NCBI GenBank assembly: GCA_903855945.1
Contig: CAIOAK010000108.1
Location: 1-64,000 of the forward strand
Origin: an uncultured Anaeromyxobacter sp.
GTDB lineage: Bacteria; Myxococcota; Myxococcia; Myxococcales; Anaeromyxobacteraceae
Direction: 5' to 3'
DNA length: 64,000 nt
Part shown: piece by piece, positions 45,613-55,077 of the stretch
Layout of the letters: the number at the start of each line of letters is the position of its first letter
Position numbering within the stretch: position 1 is the stretch's first letter
Made by a program: the position numbers and the translations under genes
The notes under the pieces: generated by a model
Databases searched by the model: none
Seen by the model: only the letters and a program-made list of their open reading frames with translations
What the model was told of the DNA's origin: nothing

Positions 45613-46402
45613 GCCCACCACCGACACCGGCGAAGCGAAGATCCATTACCAGGACGTCGGGGCCGGCAAGGACGTCATCGTCCTCCTGCACGCCTTCCCG
45701 CTCCACTCGGGGATGTGGTCTCGCCAGCTGGCGGCCTTCTCCCACCGGTACCGCGTCATCGCGCCCGACTATCCCGGGCTGGGCAAGAGCGCGCTGCGCC
45801 CCGAGCCCTCGTCCATGGACATCCTCGCCGGGCAGGTGAAGGCGCTCCTCGACGGGCTGCGCATCGACCGCGCCCTGGTCGTGGGGCTCTCCATGGGGGG
45901 CTACCTGGCCTTCGAGCTCTACCGGCGCCGCTCGGCCCTCTTCCGGGGGCTCGTGCTCTGCGATACGCACCCGGGCGCCGACACGCCGGAGGGTGCGGCG
46001 GGGCGCGAGACCTTCGCGCGCAACGCGGTGGAGAAGGGGCTCCACTGGGTGGCCGACGAGATGACGCCGAAGCTCCTCAGGCCCTCGCCCGACCCGGCGG
46101 TCGTCCGGGAGGTGCGCGCCCTCATCGGCCAGGGGACGCCGGCCGGCGTGGCCGCGGCCCAGCGCGGGATGGCCCGCCGCATCGACTCCACCCCCACGCT
46201 CGCCACCATCACCTGCCCGACGCTCGTCGTGGTGGGCGAGGAGGACTCGCTCACACCTCCGGTCGAGGCCGAGAAGATGGTGGGGTTGGTGAAGGGGGCG
46301 CGGCTCGTCCGGATCCCCGGCGCGGGGCACCTGCCCAACATGGAAGCGCCGGCCGCGTTCGACAAGGCGCTGCTCGACTTTGCGAACGGCCTCTCGAAGT
46401 AG
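45611..46402 (+). CDS. Alpha/beta hydrolase (3-oxoadipate enol-lactonase-like)
   Basis: A 263-residue alpha/beta hydrolase. Seen: oxyanion segment LHAFPLHSGMW, PDYPGLGKSA, nucleophile elbow GLSMGGYLAFEL, the acid in VVGEEDSLTPPVEAEKM and His in GAGHLPNMEAP. The pattern is that of the large enol-lactonase/haloperoxidase group, whose members cleave many esters; the substrate is unknown. Start at ATG 45611, inside the 3' arm of a hairpin whose loop carries the ribosome site. Confidence 0.88.
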   Translation: MPTTDTGEAKIHYQDVGAGKDVIVLLHAFPLHSGMWSRQLAAFSHRYRVIAPDYPGLGKSALRPEPSSMDILAGQVKALLDGLRIDRALVVGLSMGGYLAFELYRRRSALFRGLVLCDTHPGADTPEGAAGRETFARNAVEKGLHWVADEMTPKLLRPSPDPAVVREVRALIGQGTPAGVAAAQRGMARRIDSTPTLATITCPTLVVVGEEDSLTPPVEAEKMVGLVKGARLVRIPGAGHLPNMEAPAAFDKALLDFANGLSK

Positions 46403-46414
46403 CGGCCGCCCCGG

Positions 46415-47197
46415 CTACGTCGCCACGGCGCGGGTCAGCACCGCCCCCACCGCGGCGATCACCCGCTCGACCTGGGCGCGCTGGGCCGGCCCGAACTCCG
46501 GCTCCTCGTCCTCCAGGTTGTCGAGCTGCTCGGTGACGTAGGCGGCGAGCGCCGGCTGCACGCTCTCGAGCGCAGGCGGCTCCGACTCCAGCTCGCGCAG
46601 CTCCCTCCACTCCACGTCGCCGAGCCGGTCGTCGAAGGCCCGGTCGAACATGGCCCAGGTCTCGAATACGAGGTCGTGGGCGGCGAGCCCGCCCGTCTCG
46701 GGCAGCTCCACCTCGGAGAGCCATGCATCGATGTCGGGCTGGGCGTTCTGGAAGCGGTCGCGCAGCCGCGCGGTCTCCCGTTCCGGGAGGGCGGCCAGCC
46801 AGCGCCAGGCCGACTCGACGAAGCCGGGGGGCAGGACCTGGCCATCCACCGACCCGCGCTCGGGCGGTGGCGGCGCATCCCGCACCGGCTCGGGCGGAGC
46901 CGGCTCCTCGGCCTCCGCCCCCAGGCCGGCCGCCACCCGTTCCCAGAGGCCGAAGAGGTTGGCGTAGAGGCGACGCGCCTCCTCCGGGGAGGCGAAGCGG
47001 GGCTCCTCGGGGAAGATGGACGGGATGACGTCGCTCCGGGGCTCGCCGGCGCCCTGCGCGGCGCGGAAGTGGTCGGCCACCTCCCGCGCGGCGTGGGGAG
47101 AGCCTGCCTGCGAGAGCAGCTCGGAGAGCACCTCTGGCCCCTCGTAGCCCGAGAGCCCTGGCTCCTTCCGTTCCTTCCCGCGCCTCCGGCTCGCCAT
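46415..47197 (-). CDS. Hypothetical acidic protein
   Basis: A 260-residue soluble protein that I do not recognise. It is acidic and helical, with a Pro-rich segment (EPAPPEPVRDAPPPPERG, about 98-115) splitting it in two. The second half is built of helices (PPGFVESAWRWLAALPERETARLRDRF; LVFETWAMFDRAFDDRL). No signal peptide, membrane helix or catalytic motif. It converges on the hydrolase gene with 12 bp between the stops and lies upstream of nothing on its strand but the ECF cassette end. Confidence 0.6.
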   Translation of the reverse strand: MASRRRGKERKEPGLSGYEGPEVLSELLSQAGSPHAAREVADHFRAAQGAGEPRSDVIPSIFPEEPRFASPEEARRLYANLFGLWERVAAGLGAEAEEPAPPEPVRDAPPPPERGSVDGQVLPPGFVESAWRWLAALPERETARLRDRFQNAQPDIDAWLSEVELPETGGLAAHDLVFETWAMFDRAFDDRLGDVEWRELRELESEPPALESVQPALAAYVTEQLDNLEDEEPEFGPAQRAQVERVIAAVGAVLTRAVAT

Positions 47198-47237
47198 CCG
47201 AATCCCTCCCGGACGGAAGTATAGCGGGGTCGGGGCC

Positions 47238-47729
47238 CTACGGCCGTGGACCGCCCGGCACGTCGGCCATCTCCATGCCGAAGCGCTGGCGGAACCGGGC
47301 GAAGAACATCGCCATCCGCGCCACCTGCCCGGGCGCCATCCCCTTCGAGAGCGCGGCGAACATCTCCCGGTCGATGCCGAGCGAGGCCTGGCGGGCGTCG
47401 AAGATGCGCTGCACGGCGCCGTCGATCTCGGCCTGCGTGCCGGTGCCCCTCTTCGCGCCCTGGCGAAGCGTCCGGAGGTCGGGGGCGATGCCCTCGAGGA
47501 GCGCCTTGCGGCGCGCGTCGAAGGGGGCCATGGCAGCGTTGAGCCGCGCCGTCCCGGCCTCGTCGAGGTCGAGCGCCTCGGCGAGCCCCAGCGAGCGGGC
47601 CATGCGCATCCGCCGTTCCATGCGCTCCCGCGCCTCGGCCGGCGGACCGGCCTGGGCTGCGCCCGGGGAGGGTGCGGCGAGCAGCACCGCGACGAGCAGC
47701 GCCAAGAGAGGGCGCACGTCAGTCCGCAT
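47238..47729 (-). CDS. Periplasmic metal-sensor-like protein (Spy/CpxP/CnrX type)
   Basis: A 163-residue exported protein: signal peptide 1-23 (ending GAAQA), then an all-helical domain with paired helices (ARERMERRMRMARSLGLAEALDLDEAGTARLNAAMAPFDARRKALLEGI) typical of the Spy/CpxP/heavy-metal-sensor group. Met- and Arg-rich. In Cupriavidus the relative CnrX senses nickel/cobalt and passes the signal to an anti-sigma factor. Its gene overlaps the anti-sigma gene by 11 bp and is last in a sigma / anti-sigma / sensor operon, so a similar role is inferred. Confidence 0.7.
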   Translation of the reverse strand: MRTDVRPLLALLVAVLLAAPSPGAAQAGPPAEARERMERRMRMARSLGLAEALDLDEAGTARLNAAMAPFDARRKALLEGIAPDLRTLRQGAKRGTGTQAEIDGAVQRIFDARQASLGIDREMFAALSKGMAPGQVARMAMFFARFRQRFGMEMADVPGGPRP

Positions 47730-48177
47730 CAAGGTCCACCTCCTGAAGTTCGGCGAAGAGTACCTCCGCGGGCTCCTCCGTGGCATCGGGATCGGAGGCG
47801 GCGGTTGCAGCCCAGACGGCGTCGAGATCCGGCGGCGTCCAGCCAGGGTCGGCCGGCCCCCGGTCCTTCACGGCCAGGAAGAGGGCCACCGACGCGGCCA
47901 GGGCGATCGCGATCCCCCCCCCGAACCGGCGCCGGCTCCGCAGCCTTCCGTCGTGCCGCAGCGCATTCCGAGCGCCCTCCGCGACCGCCACCCGCTCCCG
48001 GTCCGACGGCGGCGGGAGCGCGGCGAGCGAGAGGGCGAGGGCCACCGCCTCCGCCTGCTCGCGGCACGGCGCGCAGCCGGCGAGGTGCCGGTCGAGGCGC
48101 GCGGCGTCGCCCGGCGCGAGCGCGCCCCCGGCGCGATCGAGGATCAGGGGCTCGAAATGTGGACAGGCGTGGCTCAC
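47719..48177 (-). CDS. Zinc-finger anti-sigma factor
   Basis: A 152-residue anti-sigma factor: cytoplasmic ZAS domain with HACPHF at the start and HLAGCAPCREQ (the H-x3-C-x2-C motif, about 35-42), one membrane helix (about 88-105, GGGIAIALAASVALFLAV) and a short periplasmic tail. It should hold the co-encoded sigma factor at the membrane until a signal arrives. GTG start overlapping the sigma stop (GTGA). Confidence 0.87.
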   Translation of the reverse strand: MSHACPHFEPLILDRAGGALAPGDAARLDRHLAGCAPCREQAEAVALALSLAALPPPSDRERVAVAEGARNALRHDGRLRSRRRFGGGIAIALAASVALFLAVKDRGPADPGWTPPDLDAVWAATAASDPDATEEPAEVLFAELQEVDLDAD

Positions 48178-48794
48178 GGCTCGCCCTCCTCCGCGCGGAC
48201 CAGCTCGGCGAGCCGGCGCGCGGCGTGGTGGAAATGGACCCGGGCGTTCCCCTCGGCGATGCCCAGGGTGCGGGCCACCTCGGCGAAGGTGAGGCCGGCG
48301 TCGATGCGGAGCGTGAGCACCTCGCGCTGGCGCCGGGGGAGGCGCAGCACCGCCTCCTTCACCCGCCGCTCCCGCTCCCGGCGGAGGAGCAGCTCGTCGG
48401 CCGGGGCGGAACCGTCGGCCAGGTCGTCCACGTCGGCCACCGGGGCCCGGCGCCAGCGGGCCTCGTCCCGCGCGTGGTTCTTGCCCAGGTTGGCGCTGAT
48501 GCGGAGCAGCCAGGCCCGGAACGGGAAGTCGTCGCCGGCACGCCGGACGGTGCGCCGCGCCGCGCTCACCGCCCGCAGGAAGGCTCGCTGGGTGAGGTCT
48601 TTCGCGTCCTCCGGGCTGCGCGCGTAGCGCCGGACGAGCCCGTGGACCGCGGCGTGGTGGCGGCGCCACAGCTCCTCGAAGGGCGCGTCGTCGCCGGCGA
48701 GGAAATCGCGCAGGAGGGCGCCGTCGGTCTCGGCCGCGCGCCCCCCCTCGAGGACCCGAAGGCTGACGCCGGGTCCGGATTCCCTCTCGGCCAT
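48174..48794 (-). CDS. ECF RNA polymerase sigma factor
   Basis: A 206-residue sigma-70 family member with region 2 (FEELWRRHHAAVHGLVRRYARSPEDAKDLTQRAFLRA) and region 4 (LPRRQREVLTLRIDAGLTFAEVARTLGIAEGNARVHFHHAARRLAEL). No region 1 or 3, as in ECF sigma factors. ATG at 48794 has GAGGAG four bp upstream; the reading frame starts five codons earlier at a GTG without such a site. First gene of the sigma / anti-sigma / sensor operon, with a candidate ECF promoter just upstream. Confidence 0.92.
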   Translation of the reverse strand: MAERESGPGVSLRVLEGGRAAETDGALLRDFLAGDDAPFEELWRRHHAAVHGLVRRYARSPEDAKDLTQRAFLRAVSAARRTVRRAGDDFPFRAWLLRISANLGKNHARDEARWRRAPVADVDDLADGSAPADELLLRRERERRVKEAVLRLPRRQREVLTLRIDAGLTFAEVARTLGIAEGNARVHFHHAARRLAELVRAEEGEP

Positions 48795-48814
48795 GGAACT
48801 CCTCTTCACCCGGG

Positions 48815-48842
48815 TCCTGACCCCTTGCTCCCCTGGAAGTTA
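48815..48842 (-). promoter_or_regulatory. Candidate ECF-type autoregulated promoter
   Basis: On the minus strand TAACTT (48842-48837) is followed after 16 bp by TCAGGA (48820-48815), resembling the ECF AACTT -35 and TC(A/T) -10 elements. It would give a leader of about 14 nt before the sigma ATG. Candidate only. Confidence 0.4.
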
Positions 48843-48843
48843 A

Positions 48844-50169
<1,326 letters not shown>

Positions 50170-50177
50170 GCGGGGCC

Positions 50178-50852
50178 CTACGTGGGCATGCCGATGTCGA
50201 GCCGGAAGCCCACCTTGCGCACCGAGGTGATGGCGATGCCCGGGTTGGGCAGCCGGTCGAGCTTCGTGCGCAGATATCCGATGTAGACGTCCACCACGTT
50301 CGGGTTCACCGGCTCGCCGCGCCAGACCTTGTCGACGAGCTGGGACCGGGTGAGGGGCTCGCCGGCGTTCCGAGCCAGCTCGAGCAGCAGGGCCGATTCA
50401 CGCTCGGTGAGCTTCTCCACGCCGATGCCGGCGGTGACGGTGCGCTTGCGCGGGTCGATGATCACCTGACCGAGCTGCACCGGCCCCTCCAGCGCGCCGC
50501 GCCGGAAGAGAGCCTCGAGCCGGGCCAGCAGCTCCTCGAACTCGAAGGGCTTCGCCAGGTAGTCGTCGGCCCCGGCGCGCAGCCCGGTGACCTTGTCGTC
50601 CACCTCGCCGCGCCCGGTGAGCATGATGACCGGCATCCCGACGCCGGCGCTCCGCCAGGCGCGCAGCACGCCGATGCCGTCGAGGTCGGGGAGTTCCCAG
50701 TCGAGGATGGCCACGTCGAAGCGGCCGGTGACCGCGCTCTGGACCGCCTCGCTGCCGGTCTCCACGGCCTTCACCGCGTGTCCGCGCTCGAACAGGCCAC
50801 GCGTGATGATCCGCGAAAGATTGGTATCGTCCTCGACGAGCAGAACTCTCAA
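50178..50852 (-). CDS. OmpR-family response regulator
   Basis: A 224-residue DNA-binding response regulator: receiver domain with phospho-acceptor D51 (AILDWELPDLDG), acidic pair at 8-9 and K101 (YLAKPF), then a winged-helix trans_reg_C domain (LTRSQLVDKVWRGEPVNPNVVDVYIGYLRTKLD). TTG start overlapping the pump stop (TTGA), so it is translated with the RND operon and probably controls it. No sensor kinase gene lies in the window, so its partner must be elsewhere. Confidence 0.9.
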   Translation of the reverse strand: MRVLLVEDDTNLSRIITRGLFERGHAVKAVETGSEAVQSAVTGRFDVAILDWELPDLDGIGVLRAWRSAGVGMPVIMLTGRGEVDDKVTGLRAGADDYLAKPFEFEELLARLEALFRRGALEGPVQLGQVIIDPRKRTVTAGIGVEKLTERESALLLELARNAGEPLTRSQLVDKVWRGEPVNPNVVDVYIGYLRTKLDRLPNPGIAITSVRKVGFRLDIGMPT

Positions 50853-53800
50853 GATTTGATCTCCAGGTCCTCGACCGCCGGCTCCCGCCGGGGACCGATT
50901 CTTATAAGAATAGGGTATAAGACCGGAAGGATCAATAAAGTCAGAGCGGTAGATGTAAGCAAGCCACCCACAACCACCGTGGCGAGGGGGCGCTGGACCT
51001 CGGCCCCGACACCGCTCGCGATCATCATCGGAACGAAGCCCAGGGCCGCCACGAGCGCCGTCATGAGCACCGGCCGGGCCCGTTCCCGGGCGGCGTCGAA
51101 GGCCGCCTCGGCCGGCCCCTTCCCCTCCTCCTCCAGGGTGAGCAACCGGGTCATGAGGACGACCCCGTTCAGCACCGCGATGCCCGAGAGGGCGATGAAA
51201 CCGACGGCCGCGGAGATGGAGAGCGGCATCCCGCGCAGGGCGAGCACGATCATCCCGCCCACCGACGCGAAGGGGACGTTCAGGAAGATGAGGAGCGCCG
51301 GACGGAGCCTCCGGAAGGCGAGGAGGAGAACCGCCACGATGAGTGCCATCACCGCGGGGATGACCATCGCGAGCCTGCGCTTGGCGGCCACGAGGGTCTC
51401 GTACTGGCCACCCCACTCGATCCGGTAGCCGCGCGGCAGCTTCACCCCGTCGGTCACCGCCTTCTCGGCCCGCTCCACCACCGTGCCCAGGTCGGCGTCC
51501 CGGACGTTGAACCCGACCACGATGCGCCGCTCCCCGTTCTGGCGCGACACCAGGCTCGGGGACTCGGTCAGCTCGACGTCGGCGACCCGGGAGAGCGGGA
51601 CGAGCCCGCCGCTCTGGGCCGGCACCGACAGGTCGGCGAGGGTGAAGGCATTCGCGCCGCCTCCGAGGCGGAGCAGGATGGGAACCCGCAGCGCCCCGTC
51701 GTAGGTCGCGCCCACCTCGATGCCGGTCCGGATCGACTGCACGGCCTCGAGGAGCCCCTTCACCGTGAAGCCGGCCCGCGACGCGTCGAGCGGCCGGGGA
51801 CGGACCTCGATCAGCGAGACCGCCGGCGGCGCGATGACGCGGGTGTCGGCGGCGCCGGGCACCTTCCCGGCCACCTCCGCGGTTCGGGCGGCGAGCTTGT
51901 CGAGCTCGCCCAGGTCGTCGCCGTAGATGGAGATGGTGACGTCGGCCACCGAGCCGCCCAGCAGCTCGTTGAAGCGCATCTGGATGGGCTGGGTGAAGGA
52001 GAGGTCGGCGGTGGCGTTCACCGTCTTCGCCGCCTTCTCGATGTCCTGGATGATCCGGGCCTTGTCCACGCCGGGGCGCCACGTCTCGCGAGGCCTGAGC
52101 AGCACGAAGACGTCGGCCTGATCGAGCCCCATGATGTCGGTGGCCACCGCCGGGCTGCCGATGCGGGAGACGACCTCCTTCACCTCCGGCACCTTCTCCA
52201 TCATCACCGCCTCGAGCTTGCCGGCCTCGGAGACGGCGGTCTCGAGCGACACGTCGGCGGCGCGGGTGACCTGCACCACGAGGTCCCCCTCGTCGAGCTG
52301 CGGGACGAACTCGCTGCCGGCCCGGGCGAAGAGCACGACCCCCAGCACGAGCAGCACCACCGACCCCACGGCGACGGCGACCGGGCGCAGGGAGGAGGCG
52401 CGCAGGAGCGGCAGGTACCCCTTCTCGATCCAGCGCACCAGGAGCGGCGCCCGCTCCGGGACGTCGCGGGGGCGCAGGAAGAGCGCCGTGGCCGCCGGGA
52501 TGAAGGTGAGGGAGAGGACGAGCGAGGCGGCCAGCGCGAAGACGACCGTCAGCGCCATGGGGCGGAACATCTTGCCGTCCACGCCGGTGAGCGACAGCAC
52601 CGGCACGTAGACGAGGAGGATGATGAGGACGGAGAAGAAGACCGGGTTCGCGACCGAGGCCGAAACCTCCTCCACGTGGCGGACCCAGAGCACGCGCGTG
52701 CGCCGGGGATTGCCGGGCGGGAAGGTGGAACGGTTCACGCCGTGGAAGACCGCCTCCACCATGACCACCGCGCCGTCCACGATGAGTCCGAAGTCGAGGG
52801 CCCCGAGCGACATGAGGTTGCCGGGGATGTCGAGGGCGACCATCGCGGCGGCTGCGCCCAGCATGGCGAGCGGGATGGCGGAGGCGACGAGCAGCCCGGC
52901 CCGCCAGCTCCCCAGCATGAGGAAGAGGACCGCCATGACGAGCAGCCCGCCCTCGAGCAGGTTCTGGAATACGGTGGCGAGCGTCCCCTCGACGAGCTTG
53001 CTCCGGTCGTAGACGACGTCCACGTAGACGTCTTCCGGAACGGCCTTCCGCACCTCGACCATCTGCTTCTTCAGGCGCTTCATCACGTCGAGTGCGTTCT
53101 CGCCGCGGAGCATCTGGGCCATGACGTAGACCGTCTCGCCCTTGCCGTTCTCGGTGGCCGCGCCGATGCGGGTCGAGGAGCCCACCGCGATCTCGGCCAC
53201 GTCGGAGAGCCGGACCGGCTTCTCCGACGAGCCGTGGCGGAAGACGAGGGCGTAGCCGAGATCGCCGGCGTCCTTCGGCAGCGCCACCGCACGGAGCAGG
53301 GTCTGGCCCGATCCGGCGGGCAGGGCCGCGCCGGGCGCGGTGCCGGTGGCGTTCGCCAGCGCGTCCCGCACGTCCTCGAGGGTGAGTCCGCGCGCCGCCA
53401 TGCGCACGGGATCGACCTTCACCTCCAGCACGCGCTGCTCGCCGCCCCAGGTGTTCACCTCCACCACCCCGGGCACGCTCCGGAGCATGGGGGCCACCTT
53501 GAACTGGGCGATCTCGAGCAGCTCGGAGGGGGTTCGGCGCGGGGAGTCGAGGGTGAAGTGGAAGATCTCGCCGAGCCCGCCCGAGATCGGGCCGAGCTCG
53601 GGCGGGGAGACGCCGGGCGGGAAGGTGAGGCCGGTGAGACGCTCCTGCGTCATCTGCCGGGCGCGGTAGGTGTCCACGCCGTCCTCGAAGACCGCCGTGA
53701 CCGACGAGATGCCGTAGCGCGAGAGGCTGCGCTGCTCGACGAGCCCCGGCAGCCCTCCCAGCCCCACCTCGATGGGGCGGGTGACGAGCCGCTCCACCTC

Positions 53801-53977
53801 CTCGGGCGTCAGACCGGGTGCGCGCGTGAGCACGAGCACCTGGTTGTTGGTGGTGTCGGGCAGCGCGTCGAACTTGAGGAACGACCCGACGATCCCGCCC
53901 ACCACCATGAGGGCGAGCGTCGTCACCACGACGAGCACCCGGTGTTGAACCGACCAGCGGACCAGCTTCTGGATCAA
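50849..53977 (-). CDS. Heavy-metal efflux RND pump (CusA/CzcA type)
   Basis: A 1042-residue inner-membrane proton-driven pump with 12 helices and two large periplasmic loops. Seen: HME-RND features PIEVGLGGLPGLVEQRS near residue 70, SLGALDFGLIVDGAVVMVEA in TM4 with its proton-relay acids, and the C-terminal AAVGFIALSGIAVLNGVVLMT. It takes metal ions (Zn/Co/Ni or Cu/Ag) from the periplasm and passes them to the adaptor and outer-membrane channel. The ion cannot be chosen from sequence. TTG start overlapping the adaptor stop (TTGA). Confidence 0.92.
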   Translation of the reverse strand: MIQKLVRWSVQHRVLVVVTTLALMVVGGIVGSFLKFDALPDTTNNQVLVLTRAPGLTPEEVERLVTRPIEVGLGGLPGLVEQRSLSRYGISSVTAVFEDGVDTYRARQMTQERLTGLTFPPGVSPPELGPISGGLGEIFHFTLDSPRRTPSELLEIAQFKVAPMLRSVPGVVEVNTWGGEQRVLEVKVDPVRMAARGLTLEDVRDALANATGTAPGAALPAGSGQTLLRAVALPKDAGDLGYALVFRHGSSEKPVRLSDVAEIAVGSSTRIGAATENGKGETVYVMAQMLRGENALDVMKRLKKQMVEVRKAVPEDVYVDVVYDRSKLVEGTLATVFQNLLEGGLLVMAVLFLMLGSWRAGLLVASAIPLAMLGAAAAMVALDIPGNLMSLGALDFGLIVDGAVVMVEAVFHGVNRSTFPPGNPRRTRVLWVRHVEEVSASVANPVFFSVLIILLVYVPVLSLTGVDGKMFRPMALTVVFALAASLVLSLTFIPAATALFLRPRDVPERAPLLVRWIEKGYLPLLRASSLRPVAVAVGSVVLLVLGVVLFARAGSEFVPQLDEGDLVVQVTRAADVSLETAVSEAGKLEAVMMEKVPEVKEVVSRIGSPAVATDIMGLDQADVFVLLRPRETWRPGVDKARIIQDIEKAAKTVNATADLSFTQPIQMRFNELLGGSVADVTISIYGDDLGELDKLAARTAEVAGKVPGAADTRVIAPPAVSLIEVRPRPLDASRAGFTVKGLLEAVQSIRTGIEVGATYDGALRVPILLRLGGGANAFTLADLSVPAQSGGLVPLSRVADVELTESPSLVSRQNGERRIVVGFNVRDADLGTVVERAEKAVTDGVKLPRGYRIEWGGQYETLVAAKRRLAMVIPAVMALIVAVLLLAFRRLRPALLIFLNVPFASVGGMIVLALRGMPLSISAAVGFIALSGIAVLNGVVLMTRLLTLEEEGKGPAEAAFDAARERARPVLMTALVAALGFVPMMIASGVGAEVQRPLATVVVGGLLTSTALTLLILPVLYPILIRIGPRREPAVEDLEIKS

Positions 53978-55077
53978 GGCTTCTTCTCCGGGTCCTTCTT
54001 GGCCTCTTCCTTGGGCGGGGCGGGCAGCTCGGCGAGCGCCGCGTCGGCGGCCACCTCCTCGCCGGCGGAGATCCCGGTGACGAGCGCCTCCGCGCCGGAC
54101 GACGCGAAGACGTCCACCTGGACCTTCTCGATCTCTCCCCGGTCGCGCCGCACCACGACCCAGGCCTTGCCCTCGGAGAGGGTGACGGCGCGGGCCGGGA
54201 CCACGGCGGCCCCGGAGGTCCCGGGGAGCGACACCACCACGCGACCGGTCTGCCCGGGCTGGAGCCTCGTCCCCTTCACGGGAACGAGCCACACGGCGAT
54301 GGTGCCGTCGCGCGGATCGACGTGCGGGGCACGGGCCACGAGCGTCAGCTTGTGGCGAGTTCCTCCCGAGACGATGAACTCGTAGGAGGCGCCGGCCGGG
54401 TCCACCGGGCGGGCGAAGCGTGCCTCCACGCGGGAGTCCCCTTCCCCGGCCACCCGCACGATGGGCTCGCTCGACGGGTCGCGGCTGTCCCCCACCCCGA
54501 CGGCGACGGCGGTGACGACCCCGGCGATGGGGCTGCGGATCACCACCGGCCGCTTGCCGGCGACGATGTCGGAGGCCTCGGAGGGCTCGATCTGGGCGGT
54601 GCGGAGCATGGCGGCGGCCGACTGCTGGTCGGCCTTGGCCTCGGCGAGCTTGGTCTCGGCCTCGAGCACGTCGGCGAGCCGCACGAGCCCGTCCTTCTTG
54701 AGGGCCTCGAGCTGGGCCAGGCGCCGGCCGTAGGCGTCCACGCGGGTGGAGGCGGCCGCGTAGGCGCCGGCGGCGGAGGAGACCTCCGGCATCACCACCT
54801 CCACGAGCGGCTGCCCCTTCGACACCTTCTCTCCCGGCCGGACGAGCACCTTCTGCACGCGGGCCCGGTAGGGCGGGACGACGCCCGCCTGACCTTCCGG
54901 CGAGAGCAGCACCTGCGCCGGGGCCTCGAGGAGCGGGACCCCCTCGCTGGATCGGGCCTTCACCCACGGTGTACGAGAGCTAGGGGCGGGCGGCTCCTCC
55001 TCGGGCGCGGCCCCCTTCTTGCCGCAGGCGGAGAGCGCGAGGATTGCGGCGAGGGGCACGGACCACGTTCTCTTCAC
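53974..55077 (-). CDS. RND efflux adaptor lipoprotein
   Basis: A 367-residue periplasmic membrane-fusion protein with a lipoprotein signal (ILALSAC, Cys 18). Seen: lipoyl-like halves (ARVQKVLVRPGEKVSKGQPLVEVVMPEV; VIRSPIAGVVTAVAVGVGD) around a coiled-coil hairpin (about 100-165), then beta-barrel and membrane-proximal domains. It bridges the pump and the outer-membrane channel. GTG start overlapping the tolC-like stop (GTGA). Confidence 0.9.
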   Translation of the reverse strand: MKRTWSVPLAAILALSACGKKGAAPEEEPPAPSSRTPWVKARSSEGVPLLEAPAQVLLSPEGQAGVVPPYRARVQKVLVRPGEKVSKGQPLVEVVMPEVSSAAGAYAAASTRVDAYGRRLAQLEALKKDGLVRLADVLEAETKLAEAKADQQSAAAMLRTAQIEPSEASDIVAGKRPVVIRSPIAGVVTAVAVGVGDSRDPSSEPIVRVAGEGDSRVEARFARPVDPAGASYEFIVSGGTRHKLTLVARAPHVDPRDGTIAVWLVPVKGTRLQPGQTGRVVVSLPGTSGAAVVPARAVTLSEGKAWVVVRRDRGEIEKVQVDVFASSGAEALVTGISAGEEVAADAALAELPAPPKEEAKKDPEKKP

